NCBI GenBank assembly: GCA_001650895.1
Contig: LXYH01000021.1
Span: forward strand, 1-64,000
DNA: 64,000 nucleotides
Direction of reading: 5' to 3'
Origin: Rhodobacteraceae bacterium EhC02
GTDB lineage: Bacteria > Pseudomonadota > Alphaproteobacteria > Rhodobacterales > Rhodobacteraceae
Shown: positions 17,830 through 26,640 of the stretch, piece by piece
How positions within the stretch are numbered: position 1 is the first letter of the stretch
Layout: every line of letters begins with the position of its first letter
The notes under the pieces: generated by a model
What the model was told of the DNA's origin: nothing
The model's input: the letters and a program-made list of their open reading frames with translations, nothing else
The model's database searches: none
Made by a program: the position numbers and the translations under genes

Positions 17830-17851
17830 TTATCTTTTGTATACGGTTGTC
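17830..17851 (-). promoter_or_regulatory. soxV promoter-region motif around GTATAC
   Basis: On the minus strand GACAACC-GTATAC-AAAAGATAA places GTATAC 44-49 bases before the soxV start, the same position as the related motif before soxX. The surrounding 117 bases are markedly AT-rich for this genome and must also hold the divergent soxS promoter. Confidence 0.55.
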
Positions 17852-17912
17852 GTCAATTTTTTCATACGTCAACATATATTCGTCAGCCATCCGTCATGAA
17901 CAGGGTTGTTCC

Positions 17913-18305
17913 ATGCGTCTTCTCAAGGCCATACGCCGTCCCCTTGCAGCGGTTACCCTTTTTGTCGTGGCCCTGTTGCTGACACCGCAGGCGGCACGCG
18001 CCGCGGAACTGGTCATGATCGACCGCGAAGGCTGCGGCTACTGCATCGCGTGGAAAAAGCAGATCGGCCCGGCCTATCCCAACACCGACCTTGGCCGCTT
18101 CGCCCCCCTGCGGGTTGTCAATATCCGCGAAGGCGCGCCCGAAGGAATGACCTTCGACCGCCCCGTCCTGTTCACGCCGACCTTCATCCTCGTGGACGAA
18201 GGCCGCGAACTGGACCGAATCGAGGGCTATCCCGGCGAAGATTTCTTCTGGGGCTTGCTGGAAAAGATGCTAAAGGAGAAGACGGATTTCATCGGGTCGA
18301 GCTGA
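17913..18305 (+). CDS. soxS: Periplasmic thioredoxin-like protein SoxS
   Basis: The 130-residue protein has a signal peptide ending near AARAA and a thioredoxin-type CGYC motif in DREGCGYCIAWKKQIG (about residue 46). The cis-Pro block LFTPTFILVD lies near residue 88. In Paracoccus SoxS is needed to keep the Sox enzyme reductively active. The open frame reaches back to 17796, but only the ATG at 17913 yields a signal peptide. It diverges from soxV and is followed by soxR after 136 bases. Confidence 0.9.
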   Translation: MRLLKAIRRPLAAVTLFVVALLLTPQAARAAELVMIDREGCGYCIAWKKQIGPAYPNTDLGRFAPLRVVNIREGAPEGMTFDRPVLFTPTFILVDEGRELDRIEGYPGEDFFWGLLEKMLKEKTDFIGSS

Positions 18306-18441
18306 CATCCTTGCTTTGGCGGGGGCCCTGCGCGGCCTCGGGCTCAAGGCGCAACCGGACGATCCGGTCCGGCAGAACAGCACTACGCGTGCCTGCAAAG
18401 AACAGGTATGCACGACCGAAAGAAGGCAGGGGACAGGGCAA

Positions 18442-18792
18442 GTGCCGCTTCCAGTATTCACAGACAGCATCTCGGATGCCGAGATGGACCGCTTCGTCGA
18501 CAATGCGACGACGGCCAGCAATTTCCTGAAGGCGCTCAGTCATGAGGGCCGCCTGCTGATCCTGTGCCACCTTGTCTCCGGCGAGAAATCCGTGACCGAA
18601 CTGGAAGAGCTGCTCTCTGCCCGACAGGCCGCCGTCAGCCAGCAATTGTCCCGCTTGCGCCTCGAGGGGCTTGTGGTTCCGCGCCGCGACGGCAAGGCCA
18701 TCTATTATCGTTTGGCGGATGAGCGCCCGAAACGTATACTCGAACTCGTATACGAACTGTTCTGCGTGGACGAGTCCGGCACACGCATCTGA
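18442..18792 (+). CDS. soxR: ArsR-family sulfur-responsive repressor SoxR
   Basis: This 116-residue winged-helix regulator resembles the SqrR/BigR branch of the ArsR family. The helix-turn-helix is TELEELLSARQAAVSQQLSRLRLEGLVVPRRDGKAIYYRL. It has exactly two cysteines, in LLILCHLVSG and YELFCVDES, in the helix positions where SqrR forms its persulfide bridge. That is consistent with derepression by reactive sulfur. The start is uncertain: GTG at 18442 (used) or ATG at 18484, which would give 102 residues. Its 3' coding end contains a striking palindrome at 18733-18754. Confidence 0.9.
   Translation: MPLPVFTDSISDAEMDRFVDNATTASNFLKALSHEGRLLILCHLVSGEKSVTELEELLSARQAAVSQQLSRLRLEGLVVPRRDGKAIYYRLADERPKRILELVYELFCVDESGTRI
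18733..18754. promoter_or_regulatory. Palindrome inside soxR, upstream of soxT
   Basis: CGTATAC-N8-GTATACG is a perfect 7-base inverted repeat with the same 8-base spacing as the other sox palindromes. It ends 66 bases before the soxT start. The codons it spans include CGT ATA and GTA, choices that are unusual in this GC-rich genome. This suggests the DNA sequence itself is constrained. Confidence 0.5.
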
Positions 18793-18819
18793 ACACAGCG
18801 GATCGGGGAGGATCAGGCG

Positions 18820-19881
18820 ATGTTCGAAGGGATCAGCGACAGCGCCCTTGTGGCGTTGATCGGCATGGCCAGCGGTCTGCTGCTCGGCCTTGCGGCACGC
18901 CTTGGCCGCTTCTGCACCATGGGCGCAATCGAGGACTTGCTTTACGGTCAGAACGATACGCGCATGCGGATGTGGGTGCTGGCGATCGGGCTGTCGGTCA
19001 TGGGCACCTTCGGCCTGATGGCGACGGGCCTGCTGGAGCCTGAGCGCTCGTTTTACCTGTCGATCCGCTGGATGCCTGTCGTGTCGATCATCGGCGGTCT
19101 GATGTTCGGATACGGCATGGCACTGGCCGGCAACTGCGGCTTCGGGTCGATCGCGCGGCTGGGCGGGGGAGACATGCGGGCCTTCGTGATCGTTCTGGTC
19201 ATGGGCCTTTCAGCCTATTTCGTGATGTCGGGCCCGCTGGCGCCGCTGCGCGCCATGCTGATCAACCAGCAGGATGTCGTCCCCGGCGAGATGCCGCCGG
19301 GCCTGGCGCATCTTGTGGCCGATCTGTCGGGCGGATCCGTTGCGGTCATCGGGATGGCAATCGGCGCACTGATCGTGGCCGGCACCCTGTCCTCGCGAGG
19401 CTTCCTTGCGAATGGCCGCGCGATCTTCTGGTCTGCCGTGGTGGCCCTGGCAATCGTGTCGGGCTGGGCCGGCAGCTACTGGGTGGCGAGCACGGGCTAT
19501 ACCGACATGCCGGTCGTGTCGCACAGCTTTTCCGCCCCCGTGGGCGAAAGCCTGCTTTACGCAATGACCGGCTCGGCGCGTGCGCCCTCCTTCGCCGTGG
19601 GATCGGTGGCAGGGGTGATCCTGGGTGCCTTCATCGGCTCGCTGTTCAAGGGCCATTTCCGCTGGGAAGCCTGCGAGGATCCGCGCGAGTTGCGCCGCCA
19701 GATCACCGGTGCCGCGCTGATGGGCGTGGGCGCGGTTCTGGCGCTTGGCTGCACCATCGGGCAAGGTGTCTCGGCATTTTCGGTACTGGCCTTCTCGGCG
19801 CCCCTCACCTTTTTGGCGATCCTGGCCGGGGCGGCCTTTGGCCTGCGTCAACTGATCGAGGGTTTCCAGCCCGCAGAGTAA
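18820..19881 (+). CDS. soxT: YeeE/YedE-family sulfur transporter, SoxT-like
   Basis: This 353-residue membrane protein has about nine to ten hydrophobic segments. It matches the YeeE/YedE (TsuA-type) family of thiosulfate or sulfur-compound importers. The conserved cysteines sit in GRFCTMGAIEDLL (about residue 31), AGNCGFGSIARLGGG (about 107) and ALGCTIGQGVSAFS (about 310). The C-rich motifs are typical of the thiosulfate path. It follows soxR by 27 bases, the SoxT position known from other alphaproteobacterial sox loci. The transported substrate is inferred. Confidence 0.85.
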   Translation: MFEGISDSALVALIGMASGLLLGLAARLGRFCTMGAIEDLLYGQNDTRMRMWVLAIGLSVMGTFGLMATGLLEPERSFYLSIRWMPVVSIIGGLMFGYGMALAGNCGFGSIARLGGGDMRAFVIVLVMGLSAYFVMSGPLAPLRAMLINQQDVVPGEMPPGLAHLVADLSGGSVAVIGMAIGALIVAGTLSSRGFLANGRAIFWSAVVALAIVSGWAGSYWVASTGYTDMPVVSHSFSAPVGESLLYAMTGSARAPSFAVGSVAGVILGAFIGSLFKGHFRWEACEDPRELRRQITGAALMGVGAVLALGCTIGQGVSAFSVLAFSAPLTFLAILAGAAFGLRQLIEGFQPAE

Positions 19882-19948
19882 GCGGCGCAGCCTGCGCCGT
19901 GATCGTTCCAAGAATACGCGGTCCGGCGGCACCCGCCCTCGCGCCATG

Positions 19949-19974
19949 AAAAAAGGGGGCACCAGCCCCCTTTG
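19949..19974. terminator. Bidirectional terminator between soxT and the acyl-CoA dehydrogenase gene
   Basis: AAAGGGGGC and GCCCCCTTT flank a four-base loop. On the minus strand the stem is followed by six T, a good terminator for the acyl-CoA dehydrogenase gene. On the plus strand the tail after soxT is weaker (TTTGAT). Confidence 0.75.
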
Positions 19975-20011
19975 ATCCCTTGTTGATCCCAGGTGATCCG
20001 GGTCTGGTCCC

Positions 20012-21247
20012 TCAGACCTTTTCCTGCGTGTATTTCTTCAATTCGGCGCGGGCCACCTGGCGGCGATGCACGGCGTCGGGGCCGTCGGCCAGCCGCAGGG
20101 TGCGCACATGCGTCCATTTATGGGCCAGCGGCGTGTCCTGGCTGACGCCCTGCCCGCCGAACATCTGCACCGCCTCGTCGATGACCTTGAGGGCCACACG
20201 CGGTGCGATCACCTTGATCTGGCTGATCCACGGGGCCGCGGCGCGCTTGTCGCCCTGATCCATGTACCAGGCCGCCTTGAGGCACAGCAGGCGGGCCATC
20301 TCGATCTCCATCCGGCATTCGGCGATGATGTCGAAATTCGCCCCGAGCTGTGCCAGTTTCTTGCCGAAGGCCTCACGCGCCAGCGACCGCTTGCACATCA
20401 GTTCCAGCGCGGATTCGGCCTGCCCGATGGCACGCATGCAGTGATGGATGCGGCCCGGCCCAAGGCGGCCCTGGCTGATCTCGAAGCCGCGCCCCTCGCC
20501 CAGCAGCAGGTTTTCGGCCGGCACGCGCACATCGGTGAAACGGATATGCATATGCCCGTGCGGCGCATCGTCATTGCCGTAGACTTCCATCGGGCGCAGC
20601 ACCTCGATGCCCTTGGTGGCGGCGGGCACCACGATCATGGAATGGCGTGCATGCTTGGGCGCATCGTCGCCGCCGGTCTTGACCATGACGATATAGACCT
20701 TGCAGCGCGGATCGCCCGCACCCGAGGCCCACCATTTCTGACCATTCAGCACATAGTCATCACCATCGCGAACGCAGGACATCGACACATTCGTGGCGTC
20801 CGAACTGGCGACATCGGGTTCGGTCATCAGATAGGCCGATCGGATCTGCCCTTCCAGCAGCGGGGCCAGCCACTGCTTCTTCATGGCGGGGGTGCCGTAA
20901 CGCTCGAACACTTCCATGTTGCCGGTATCGGGGGCCGAGCAGTTGAAGACCTCGGCGCCAAGAGGCGTCTTTCCCATCTCTTCGGCAAAATAGGCATATT
21001 CCACCGTGCTCAGGCCAAAGCCCTTCTCGCTGTCGGTCAGCCAGAAGTTCCACAGACCTTCGGCCTTGGCCTTGGCCTTCAGCCCTTCCAGGATCTCGGT
21101 CTGGCGCGCGGTAAACTGCCAGCGATCTTCCTTGGCGATCTCGGCGTGATACTCGTCCTCCAGCGGCATGACCTCATCGCGGATCATGGCGGCCACACGG
21201 TCCAGCAGGCGCCGATTCTCGGCGCGCATCCCGAAGTTCATATCCAT
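20012..21247 (-). CDS. Acyl-CoA dehydrogenase family protein
   Basis: This 411-residue FAD enzyme removes hydrogens across C2-C3 of an acyl-CoA. The helical N-terminal domain is followed by the flavin/substrate block AYLMTEPDVASSDATNVSM (about residue 140), the NGQKWWASGAGDP segment and the C-terminal helical bundle. The bundle includes GRLGPGRIHHCMRAIGQAE and EAVQMFGGQGVSQDTPLAHKW. It resembles the medium/long-chain FadE-like group; the exact substrate cannot be told. It is a single gene between two terminator-like regions and seems unrelated to the sox genes beside it. Confidence 0.9.
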   Translation of the reverse strand: MDMNFGMRAENRRLLDRVAAMIRDEVMPLEDEYHAEIAKEDRWQFTARQTEILEGLKAKAKAEGLWNFWLTDSEKGFGLSTVEYAYFAEEMGKTPLGAEVFNCSAPDTGNMEVFERYGTPAMKKQWLAPLLEGQIRSAYLMTEPDVASSDATNVSMSCVRDGDDYVLNGQKWWASGAGDPRCKVYIVMVKTGGDDAPKHARHSMIVVPAATKGIEVLRPMEVYGNDDAPHGHMHIRFTDVRVPAENLLLGEGRGFEISQGRLGPGRIHHCMRAIGQAESALELMCKRSLAREAFGKKLAQLGANFDIIAECRMEIEMARLLCLKAAWYMDQGDKRAAAPWISQIKVIAPRVALKVIDEAVQMFGGQGVSQDTPLAHKWTHVRTLRLADGPDAVHRRQVARAELKKYTQEKV

Positions 21248-21394
21248 GCCTATTTCCTCCCTGCGAAAATCAATTCCACGCAGATAACATCACGTCCTTT
21301 GCTGGATGGAAAGCCGGGAAACGTGCAAAAGACGCCGCGTCGCAGGGGCGGCGGCACATTGAACCGTATCTTTAGGGGAGGCCATCGGCCTGAT

Positions 21395-21480
21395 TGGTGC
21401 GGTCGAGAAGACTCGAACTTCCACGGGAGTTACCCCACAGCGACCTCAACGCTGCGCGTCTACCATTCCGCCACGACCGC
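21395..21480 (-). tRNA. tRNA-Leu (anticodon GAG)
   Basis: Read on the minus strand, a seven-base acceptor stem GCGGTCG/CGACCGC is followed by discriminator A and an encoded CCA. The D arm has the leucine-type GGCGGAATGGTAGACGC. The anticodon stem CAGCG/CGCTG encloses the loop TTGAGGT, giving anticodon GAG. A long variable arm (TGGGGTAACTCCCG) marks it as class II, and the T arm contains GTTCGAGTC. It reads CUC and CUU codons. Confidence 0.93.
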
Positions 21481-21594
21481 ACGTGATCAGGTGACGAGGG
21501 GCCGTATAGACAAAGCCCGCCCCCTTGTGAAGAGCAGAAATGCAGCAGGGGCCTGCATGGCCCCTGCCCCCTTGTTTCGCACCTTGCGGATGGA

Positions 21595-23241
21595 TCAATC
21601 CAGCTTGAAGGCCGGCAATGCAGCCTTCTGGGCCTGCGGCAAGGCGGCGCCGCCCAGGCTTGCCGATGCAGCGCGCAGAAGTTCCATCCGTTCGGGCTGT
21701 CCGGGCGCAAAGACGGGCGACGCCCCCTGTGCCACGGCATCAACCGCCACGGCGTACCAGTCCTGCGCCCCCTCGTCCGAGCGGTTGACGCCAAAGCCCT
21801 GCGACAGGTGATGCCCGACCAGTTCCGCATAGGGTGTCTGACCGATACCCACCAGCAGCAGGGCAGAGCCAAGCGCAACCTCCATCCGGTCACGACGATA
21901 TCCGGTGTAGAGGCAGATCTCGGCCGTCGCCTGCAACTGTTCGACCGTCATTGCGGCCCCCAGAACGAAGGTCTGCACCTCGGCCCGCACGGTGGCGCTG
22001 TCGGCGCTGTCCAGCATCGCCACGAAGGGCGCAAGGACCGGGCCGAAGGCGTCGCATTGCTGGTCGACCTGCGCCTGGGTCAGCCCTTGGACCTTGGCCA
22101 CCATCTCTTCGCCCTTGCCGATGGCATAAGTGCGGGTGAGGCAGAACTGTTCGCTCAGCGCAAGGTCGGGATCGGTCATCGAGGCCAGCGTCACGAAGCC
22201 GCCGTTCGAATTGGTCAGCAGGCTGACCTTGCTGCAGTGGCTGGCCAGGGAAGGCGCCTGCGCCGGTGCCTGCGCCGCGCCGAAGATCGGCAGCGCCGAA
22301 AGGCCGCTGGCCGCAGGCGCAGGGGCGGCCGCCATCACCGTGGCCGGGGCCTGCGGTGCGGCGGGTGCGGCGGGCGTCGTCGGCTGCGGCGCGGCGGCCA
22401 TCACGCCCCCTGCGCCCCCCGCATCGCCCGACATCTGGCAGGCCCCCTGGCGGCAGGTGAACATCGCCGGCACCGCGTTGAAGGCCAGGAAATCGTTGCG
22501 CGCATATCCCTGCGGGGTCGAGGCAAAGACCATCACCGAACAGCTGCTGGCCCCGCACCAGAAGGAACTGCCCGTGACCGATGTGTCGATCAGGTAATCG
22601 GTGCGCCCGTCCCCGTTCAGATCCGCCAACTGGATGAAACCCGATCGCTGCATCAGCTGTTCGGCGGTGGGTTCTGAACTTGCCGCGATCTCGTCGACGG
22701 CGGCAGACACCTCGGGCGGCATGCCGCCATAGCTGGCGCTGCGGGGGCCCGCGGCCCCGCCCATCGCCTCGTTGCGCCAGATGACAAGCAGGCCCTTCAC
22801 GCCCTGCGGGTTTGTATTCATCTCGCGCATCACCTGCGGCCCGCCGATCTGCGCGCGGCTGTAGGACGAGATCAGGAAATCACGCTCGTATGGCGTCAAT
22901 TCACCCGTCGCCGGAAAGCCCAGATGCGCCTGGTATTGCGCGGCTGCGGCGCGCGACCGTTGTCCCATCACCCCATCCGCGGTGCCCGCTGGAAAGCCGA
23001 AATAGTTCAACGAGGTCTGCACCTGACGGTTCTGTTCGCGCGTGGCGGAACTCATGGTGCTGCGCGGCTGGCTGCTGCGCGTGGTCGTGCGCTGGCGATT
23101 CTTGTTCGCCTCGTTCACGATGACGCCGCCCAGGATGCCGCCGACGATGGCAGCCCCCAGGTTGTCGGCTGCGGATTGCGTGGCCGTGACAGAGAAACAG
23201 AGCGCGGCAACAAGACCGGCCTTCATGCGATGACTCGTCAT
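21595..23241 (-). CDS. Exported protein with a peptidoglycan-binding-like domain
   Basis: The 548-residue protein has a signal peptide ending near QSAA and then a glycine-zipper stretch, GAAIVGGILGGVIV, likely to associate with membrane. A peptidoglycan-binding-1-like repeat follows at about residues 70-118 (VQTSLNYFGFPAGTADGVMGQRSRAAAAQYQ). The middle contains IQLADLNGDGRTDYLIDTS, a calcium-loop-like FG-GAP-type motif. An Ala/Pro-rich linker is near residues 275-325. The C-terminal 220 residues are helical with scattered cysteines and are not recognised. The function is unknown, but the envelope location seems clear. Confidence 0.75.
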   Translation of the reverse strand: MTSHRMKAGLVAALCFSVTATQSAADNLGAAIVGGILGGVIVNEANKNRQRTTTRSSQPRSTMSSATREQNRQVQTSLNYFGFPAGTADGVMGQRSRAAAAQYQAHLGFPATGELTPYERDFLISSYSRAQIGGPQVMREMNTNPQGVKGLLVIWRNEAMGGAAGPRSASYGGMPPEVSAAVDEIAASSEPTAEQLMQRSGFIQLADLNGDGRTDYLIDTSVTGSSFWCGASSCSVMVFASTPQGYARNDFLAFNAVPAMFTCRQGACQMSGDAGGAGGVMAAAPQPTTPAAPAAPQAPATVMAAAPAPAASGLSALPIFGAAQAPAQAPSLASHCSKVSLLTNSNGGFVTLASMTDPDLALSEQFCLTRTYAIGKGEEMVAKVQGLTQAQVDQQCDAFGPVLAPFVAMLDSADSATVRAEVQTFVLGAAMTVEQLQATAEICLYTGYRRDRMEVALGSALLLVGIGQTPYAELVGHHLSQGFGVNRSDEGAQDWYAVAVDAVAQGASPVFAPGQPERMELLRAASASLGGAALPQAQKAALPAFKLD

Positions 23242-23311
23242 TTCAATAATTCCCCCTGATGCTAAAATAATGTCAGAAGGGTACCTCAGGACGTGCGTTT
23301 CCCAAAGATGA

Positions 23312-23328
23312 TATGCACCCGATGCATA
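23312..23328. promoter_or_regulatory. Small palindrome upstream of lipB
   Basis: TATGCA-CCCGA-TGCATA is an inverted repeat with six-base arms. It lies 45 bases before the lipB start, in the 131-base gap shared with the divergent peptidoglycan-binding-domain gene. It could be an operator for either; no regulator is identified. Confidence 0.35.
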
Positions 23329-23372
23329 CCATAAAGGGTAAAAGGCGATCTAAAGAGCAGGAAATTCTCTAA

Positions 23373-24023
23373 ATGGTAGAATGGATCACCACCCCGGGTT
23401 TCACGGATTACCGCGAAGCCGAACAGCAGATGGAACGGCGCGCCGCCGCCATCGCGGCTGGCACCGCGCCTGAGTCGATCTGGCTGCTGGAACATGCGCC
23501 GCTTTACACGGCCGGAACCAGCGCGCGGATCGAGGATCTGACCGACCCGGATCGCTTTCCCGTCCATCCCAGCAAGCGCGGCGGGCAATACACCTATCAC
23601 GGCCCCGGTCAGCGGGTCATCTACGTGATGCTGGACGTGGGCCGGCGCGGTCATGACGTGCGCCGCTTCGTTCAGCAACTCGAGGCCTGGGTGATCCAGA
23701 CACTGGCCGCTTTCGGCGTCGAGGGGCATATCCGCGAGGGGCGCGTGGGCGTCTGGGTGGAACGCCCCGACAAGCCGCGCGGCCCGGATGGCGCCTTGGC
23801 CGAGGACAAGATCGCGGCCATCGGCATCCGCCTGCGCAAATGGATCAGCTTCCACGGGATATCGATCAACCTTGACCCGGAACTGGAGCATTTTTCCGGC
23901 ATCGTGCCCTGCGGGATCACGCAGCATGGCGTCACCAGCCTGCGGGATCTGGGGCATGACGTGAGCATGGCCGAACTGGACGCAGCGCTCCAAAAGAGCT
24001 TCGGGACAATCTTCGGCGAATAG
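23373..24023 (+). CDS. lipB: Octanoyl-(acyl-carrier-protein):protein N-octanoyltransferase
   Basis: LipB moves octanoate from acyl carrier protein to lipoyl domains, the first step of lipoate assembly; LipA then adds sulfur. The 216-residue protein shows [14 protein letters not shown] near residue 38 and the [16 protein letters not shown] block near 69. The lysine is in [17 protein letters not shown] (about 145), and the acyl-thioester cysteine lies in GIVPCGI (about 178). Length is normal. It is a single gene on the plus strand, and a c-type cytochrome gene follows 107 bases later. Confidence 0.96.
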   Translation: MVEWITTPGFTDYREAEQQMERRAAAIAAGTAPESIWLLEHAPLYTAGTSARIEDLTDPDRFPVHPSKRGGQYTYHGPGQRVIYVMLDVGRRGHDVRRFVQQLEAWVIQTLAAFGVEGHIREGRVGVWVERPDKPRGPDGALAEDKIAAIGIRLRKWISFHGISINLDPELEHFSGIVPCGITQHGVTSLRDLGHDVSMAELDAALQKSFGTIFGE

Positions 24024-24130
24024 TCGCAGATGTCCCGCAAAGTTGAAATGACTGTTGCGTGCGTTAATTGTAGGCGTATCACTGGTGGCCGGAAAGACTC
24101 GACCACACACCAAACCCAAGAGGTCCGACG

Positions 24131-24553
24131 ATGAAATTCCTGATTACCGCTTCTGCCGCCCTGATGGTTCTGTCCGCACCTGCCTTTGCCGCAGGCGACG
24201 CTGCCAAGGGCGAGCGCGAGTTCAACAAGTGCAAGGCATGCCACATGATCCAGGCAGCCGACGGCACTGACATCGTGAAAGGCGGCAAGACCGGCCCGAA
24301 CCTTTACGGCGTGATCGGCCGCGCCGCCGCCTCACAGGAAGGCTTCCGCTACGGCCCCAGCATTACAGCCGCTGGCGAAGCAGGCCTGGTCTGGGACGAA
24401 GAGAACCTGGCCACCTATGTGCAGGACCCCAAGGCATTCCTCGTGGAATTCACCGGCGACGCCAAGGCGCGCTCGGCCATGAGCTTCAAGCTGGCCAAGG
24501 GCGCCGAGGATGTGGCCGCCTATCTGGCATCGGTCGCCCCTGCGACCAACTGA
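24131..24553 (+). CDS. Soluble cytochrome c (c2/c550 type)
   Basis: The 140-residue protein has a 21-residue signal peptide ending AFAA and one haem motif, CKACH (about residue 35). It has the large-c2-type insertions (IQAADGTDIVKGGKTGPNLYGVIGR) and a methionine ligand in SAMSFKLAKG (about 120). Such proteins carry electrons from the bc1 complex, or from Sox enzymes, to the aa3 oxidase. The ctaD gene for that oxidase begins 250 bases later, a pairing known from Paracoccus (cycA-cta). An intrinsic terminator directly follows, so the two are transcribed separately. Confidence 0.93.
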   Translation: MKFLITASAALMVLSAPAFAAGDAAKGEREFNKCKACHMIQAADGTDIVKGGKTGPNLYGVIGRAAASQEGFRYGPSITAAGEAGLVWDEENLATYVQDPKAFLVEFTGDAKARSAMSFKLAKGAEDVAAYLASVAPATN

Positions 24554-24593
24554 TCCGCATCGCGCGGACAGCCCGCGACACATTGTCAGGAAA

Positions 24594-24618
24594 GTCCGGC
24601 GCCACGCCGGGCTTTTTT
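24594..24618 (+). terminator. Rho-independent terminator after the cytochrome c gene
   Basis: GTCCGGCG and CGCCGGGC form an eight-pair stem (one G-U) with a three-base loop, followed by TTTTTTG and more T. It lies 41 bases after the cytochrome stop. Confidence 0.88.
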
Positions 24619-24686
24619 GTTTTTTGTCAACTGCTTGCAACAAGTGTCGCGTCAGGCTGACAGTGCGGCAGGTGCGACAATATACA

Positions 24687-24700
24687 TTGATTCAGATCAA
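24687..24700. promoter_or_regulatory. FNR/FnrL-type binding site upstream of ctaD
   Basis: TTGAT-TCAG-ATCAA is an exact match to the FNR/FnrL consensus TTGAT-N4-ATCAA. It lies 101 bases upstream of the ctaD start and about 70 bases after the preceding terminator, in the only region that can hold the ctaD promoter. Oxygen-linked control of the oxidase is the likely meaning. Confidence 0.8.
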
Positions 24701-24800
24701 ATTCGCGGATTGCCGTTGACGCCAAGCCATTCTAAACAGGTCGAGAACGCCGCGCGGGGAGTCTTCTCCGCGCCAATACACCACTACAGGAGGCAACCGC

Positions 24801-26471
24801 ATGGCCGACGCAGCCATTCACAGCCACGGACACGAGGACCAGCGCGGGTTCTTCACCCGTTGGTTCATGTCCACGAACCACAAGGATATCGGCATCCTTT
24901 ACCTGATCACATCGGCTCTGGTCGGTCTGATCTCGGTCACCTTCACCATCTACATGCGGATGGAACTGATGGAGCCGGGTGTCCAGTATATGTGCCTTGA
25001 AGGCGCACGGTTCATTGCCTCTTCGGCAGAATGCACGCCCAACGGCCACCTCTGGAACGTGATGATCACCTATCACGGCGTCCTGATGATGTTCTTCGTC
25101 GTGATTCCCGCCCTCTTCGGCGGTTTCGGCAACTATTTCATGCCGCTGCAGATCGGTGCGCCGGACATGGCGTTCCCGCGCATGAACAACCTGTCCTTCT
25201 GGATGTATGTGGCCGGTACGGCACTTGGCGTCGCCTCGCTGCTGGCGCCGGGCGGCAACGACCAGCTGGGTTCGGGCGTGGGCTGGGTGCTTTACCCGCC
25301 GCTGTCCACCAACGAAGGCGGCTTCTCGATGGATCTGGCGATCTTCGCTGTCCACGTGTCGGGCGCCTCGTCGATCCTTGGTGCGATCAACATGATCACC
25401 ACCTTCCTGAACATGCGTGCCCCCGGCATGACCCTGTTCAAGGTGCCGCTGTTCGCCTGGTCGATCTTCGTGACATCCTGGCTGATCCTGCTGTCGCTGC
25501 CGGTTCTGGCTGGCGCCATCACGATGCTGCTGACCGACCGCAACTTCGGCACGACCTTCTTCGATCCCGCAGGCGGTGGTGACCCGATTCTCTATCAGCA
25601 CATCCTGTGGTTCTTCGGCCACCCCGAGGTCTACATCATCATCCTGCCGGGCTTCGGTATCATCAGCCACGTGATCGCCACCTTCTCGCGCAAGCCGGTG
25701 TTCGGTTACCTGCCGATGGTCTGGGCGATCATCGCGATCGGCGCACTGGGCTTTGTCGTCTGGGCGCACCACATGTACACCGTGGGCATGTCGCTGACGC
25801 AGCAGTCCTACTTCATGATGGCCACCATGGTCATCGCGGTTCCCACCGGCGTGAAGGTGTTCAGCTGGATCGCCACGATGTGGGGCGGTTCGGTCAGCTT
25901 CGAAACCCCGATGCTCTGGGCTTTCGGCTTCCTGTTCCTGTTCACCGTTGGCGGCGTGACCGGCGTCGTTCTCAGCCAGGCCGGCGTGGATCGTGCCTAC
26001 CATGACACCTACTATGTCGTGGCGCACTTCCACTACGTGATGTCGCTGGGTGCGGTCTTTGCGATCTTCGCCGGGGTATACTTCTACTTCGGCAAGATGA
26101 CGGGCCGTCACTATCCCGAATGGGCCGGCAAGCTGCACTTCTGGATGATGTTCCTGGGTTCGAACCTGACCTTCTTCCCGCAGCACTTCCTTGGCCGTCA
26201 GGGCATGCCCCGCCGCTACATCGACTATCCCGAGGCGTTCGCCGTCTGGAACTACTGGTCGTCCATCGGCGCGTTCATCTCCTTCGCATCGTTCCTGTTC
26301 TTCTTCGGCATCATCTTCTACTCGCTGTTCCGTGGCGCGCGCGTCACCCAGAACAACTACTGGAACGAATATGCCGATACGCTGGAATGGACCCTGCCCA
26401 GCCCGCCGCCCGAGCATACGTTCGAGCAGCTTCCCAAGCGCGAAGACTGGGACAAGGGCCACGCCCACTAA
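24801..26471 (+). CDS. ctaD: Cytochrome c oxidase subunit I (aa3 type)
   Basis: This 556-residue, twelve-helix membrane protein holds haem a and the haem a3-CuB centre of the terminal oxidase. It starts with [18 protein letters not shown]. Haem a ligand His is in [12 protein letters not shown], and CuB ligands are in [21 protein letters not shown] (with the cross-linked Tyr) and [11 protein letters not shown]. The two C-terminal haem-ligating His are in [15 protein letters not shown]. The K- and D-channel residues look normal. Subunits II and III are not in the window. An intrinsic terminator follows 24 bases after the stop. Confidence 0.98.
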   Translation: MADAAIHSHGHEDQRGFFTRWFMSTNHKDIGILYLITSALVGLISVTFTIYMRMELMEPGVQYMCLEGARFIASSAECTPNGHLWNVMITYHGVLMMFFVVIPALFGGFGNYFMPLQIGAPDMAFPRMNNLSFWMYVAGTALGVASLLAPGGNDQLGSGVGWVLYPPLSTNEGGFSMDLAIFAVHVSGASSILGAINMITTFLNMRAPGMTLFKVPLFAWSIFVTSWLILLSLPVLAGAITMLLTDRNFGTTFFDPAGGGDPILYQHILWFFGHPEVYIIILPGFGIISHVIATFSRKPVFGYLPMVWAIIAIGALGFVVWAHHMYTVGMSLTQQSYFMMATMVIAVPTGVKVFSWIATMWGGSVSFETPMLWAFGFLFLFTVGGVTGVVLSQAGVDRAYHDTYYVVAHFHYVMSLGAVFAIFAGVYFYFGKMTGRHYPEWAGKLHFWMMFLGSNLTFFPQHFLGRQGMPRRYIDYPEAFAVWNYWSSIGAFISFASFLFFFGIIFYSLFRGARVTQNNYWNEYADTLEWTLPSPPPEHTFEQLPKREDWDKGHAH

Positions 26472-26494
26472 GGCACGGCACGACACGCATGACG

Positions 26495-26522
26495 AAGGGC
26501 TCCCGACTGGGGGCCCTTTTTC
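26495..26522 (+). terminator. Rho-independent terminator after ctaD
   Basis: AAGGGCTCCC and GGGGGCCCTT pair around GACT, followed by a short T-run. It lies 24 bases beyond the ctaD stop. Confidence 0.8.
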
Positions 26523-26640
26523 CTTGTTGCGCCACAAGGTCAGACAGGCCCAAGCGCGACATCGCGTACCGCGCACCGGGGCTTTACCCCCGGCGGTTTC
26601 GCGTTACCTTTGTGCCAACAGAAGCTTAGAACGCCCGGAC

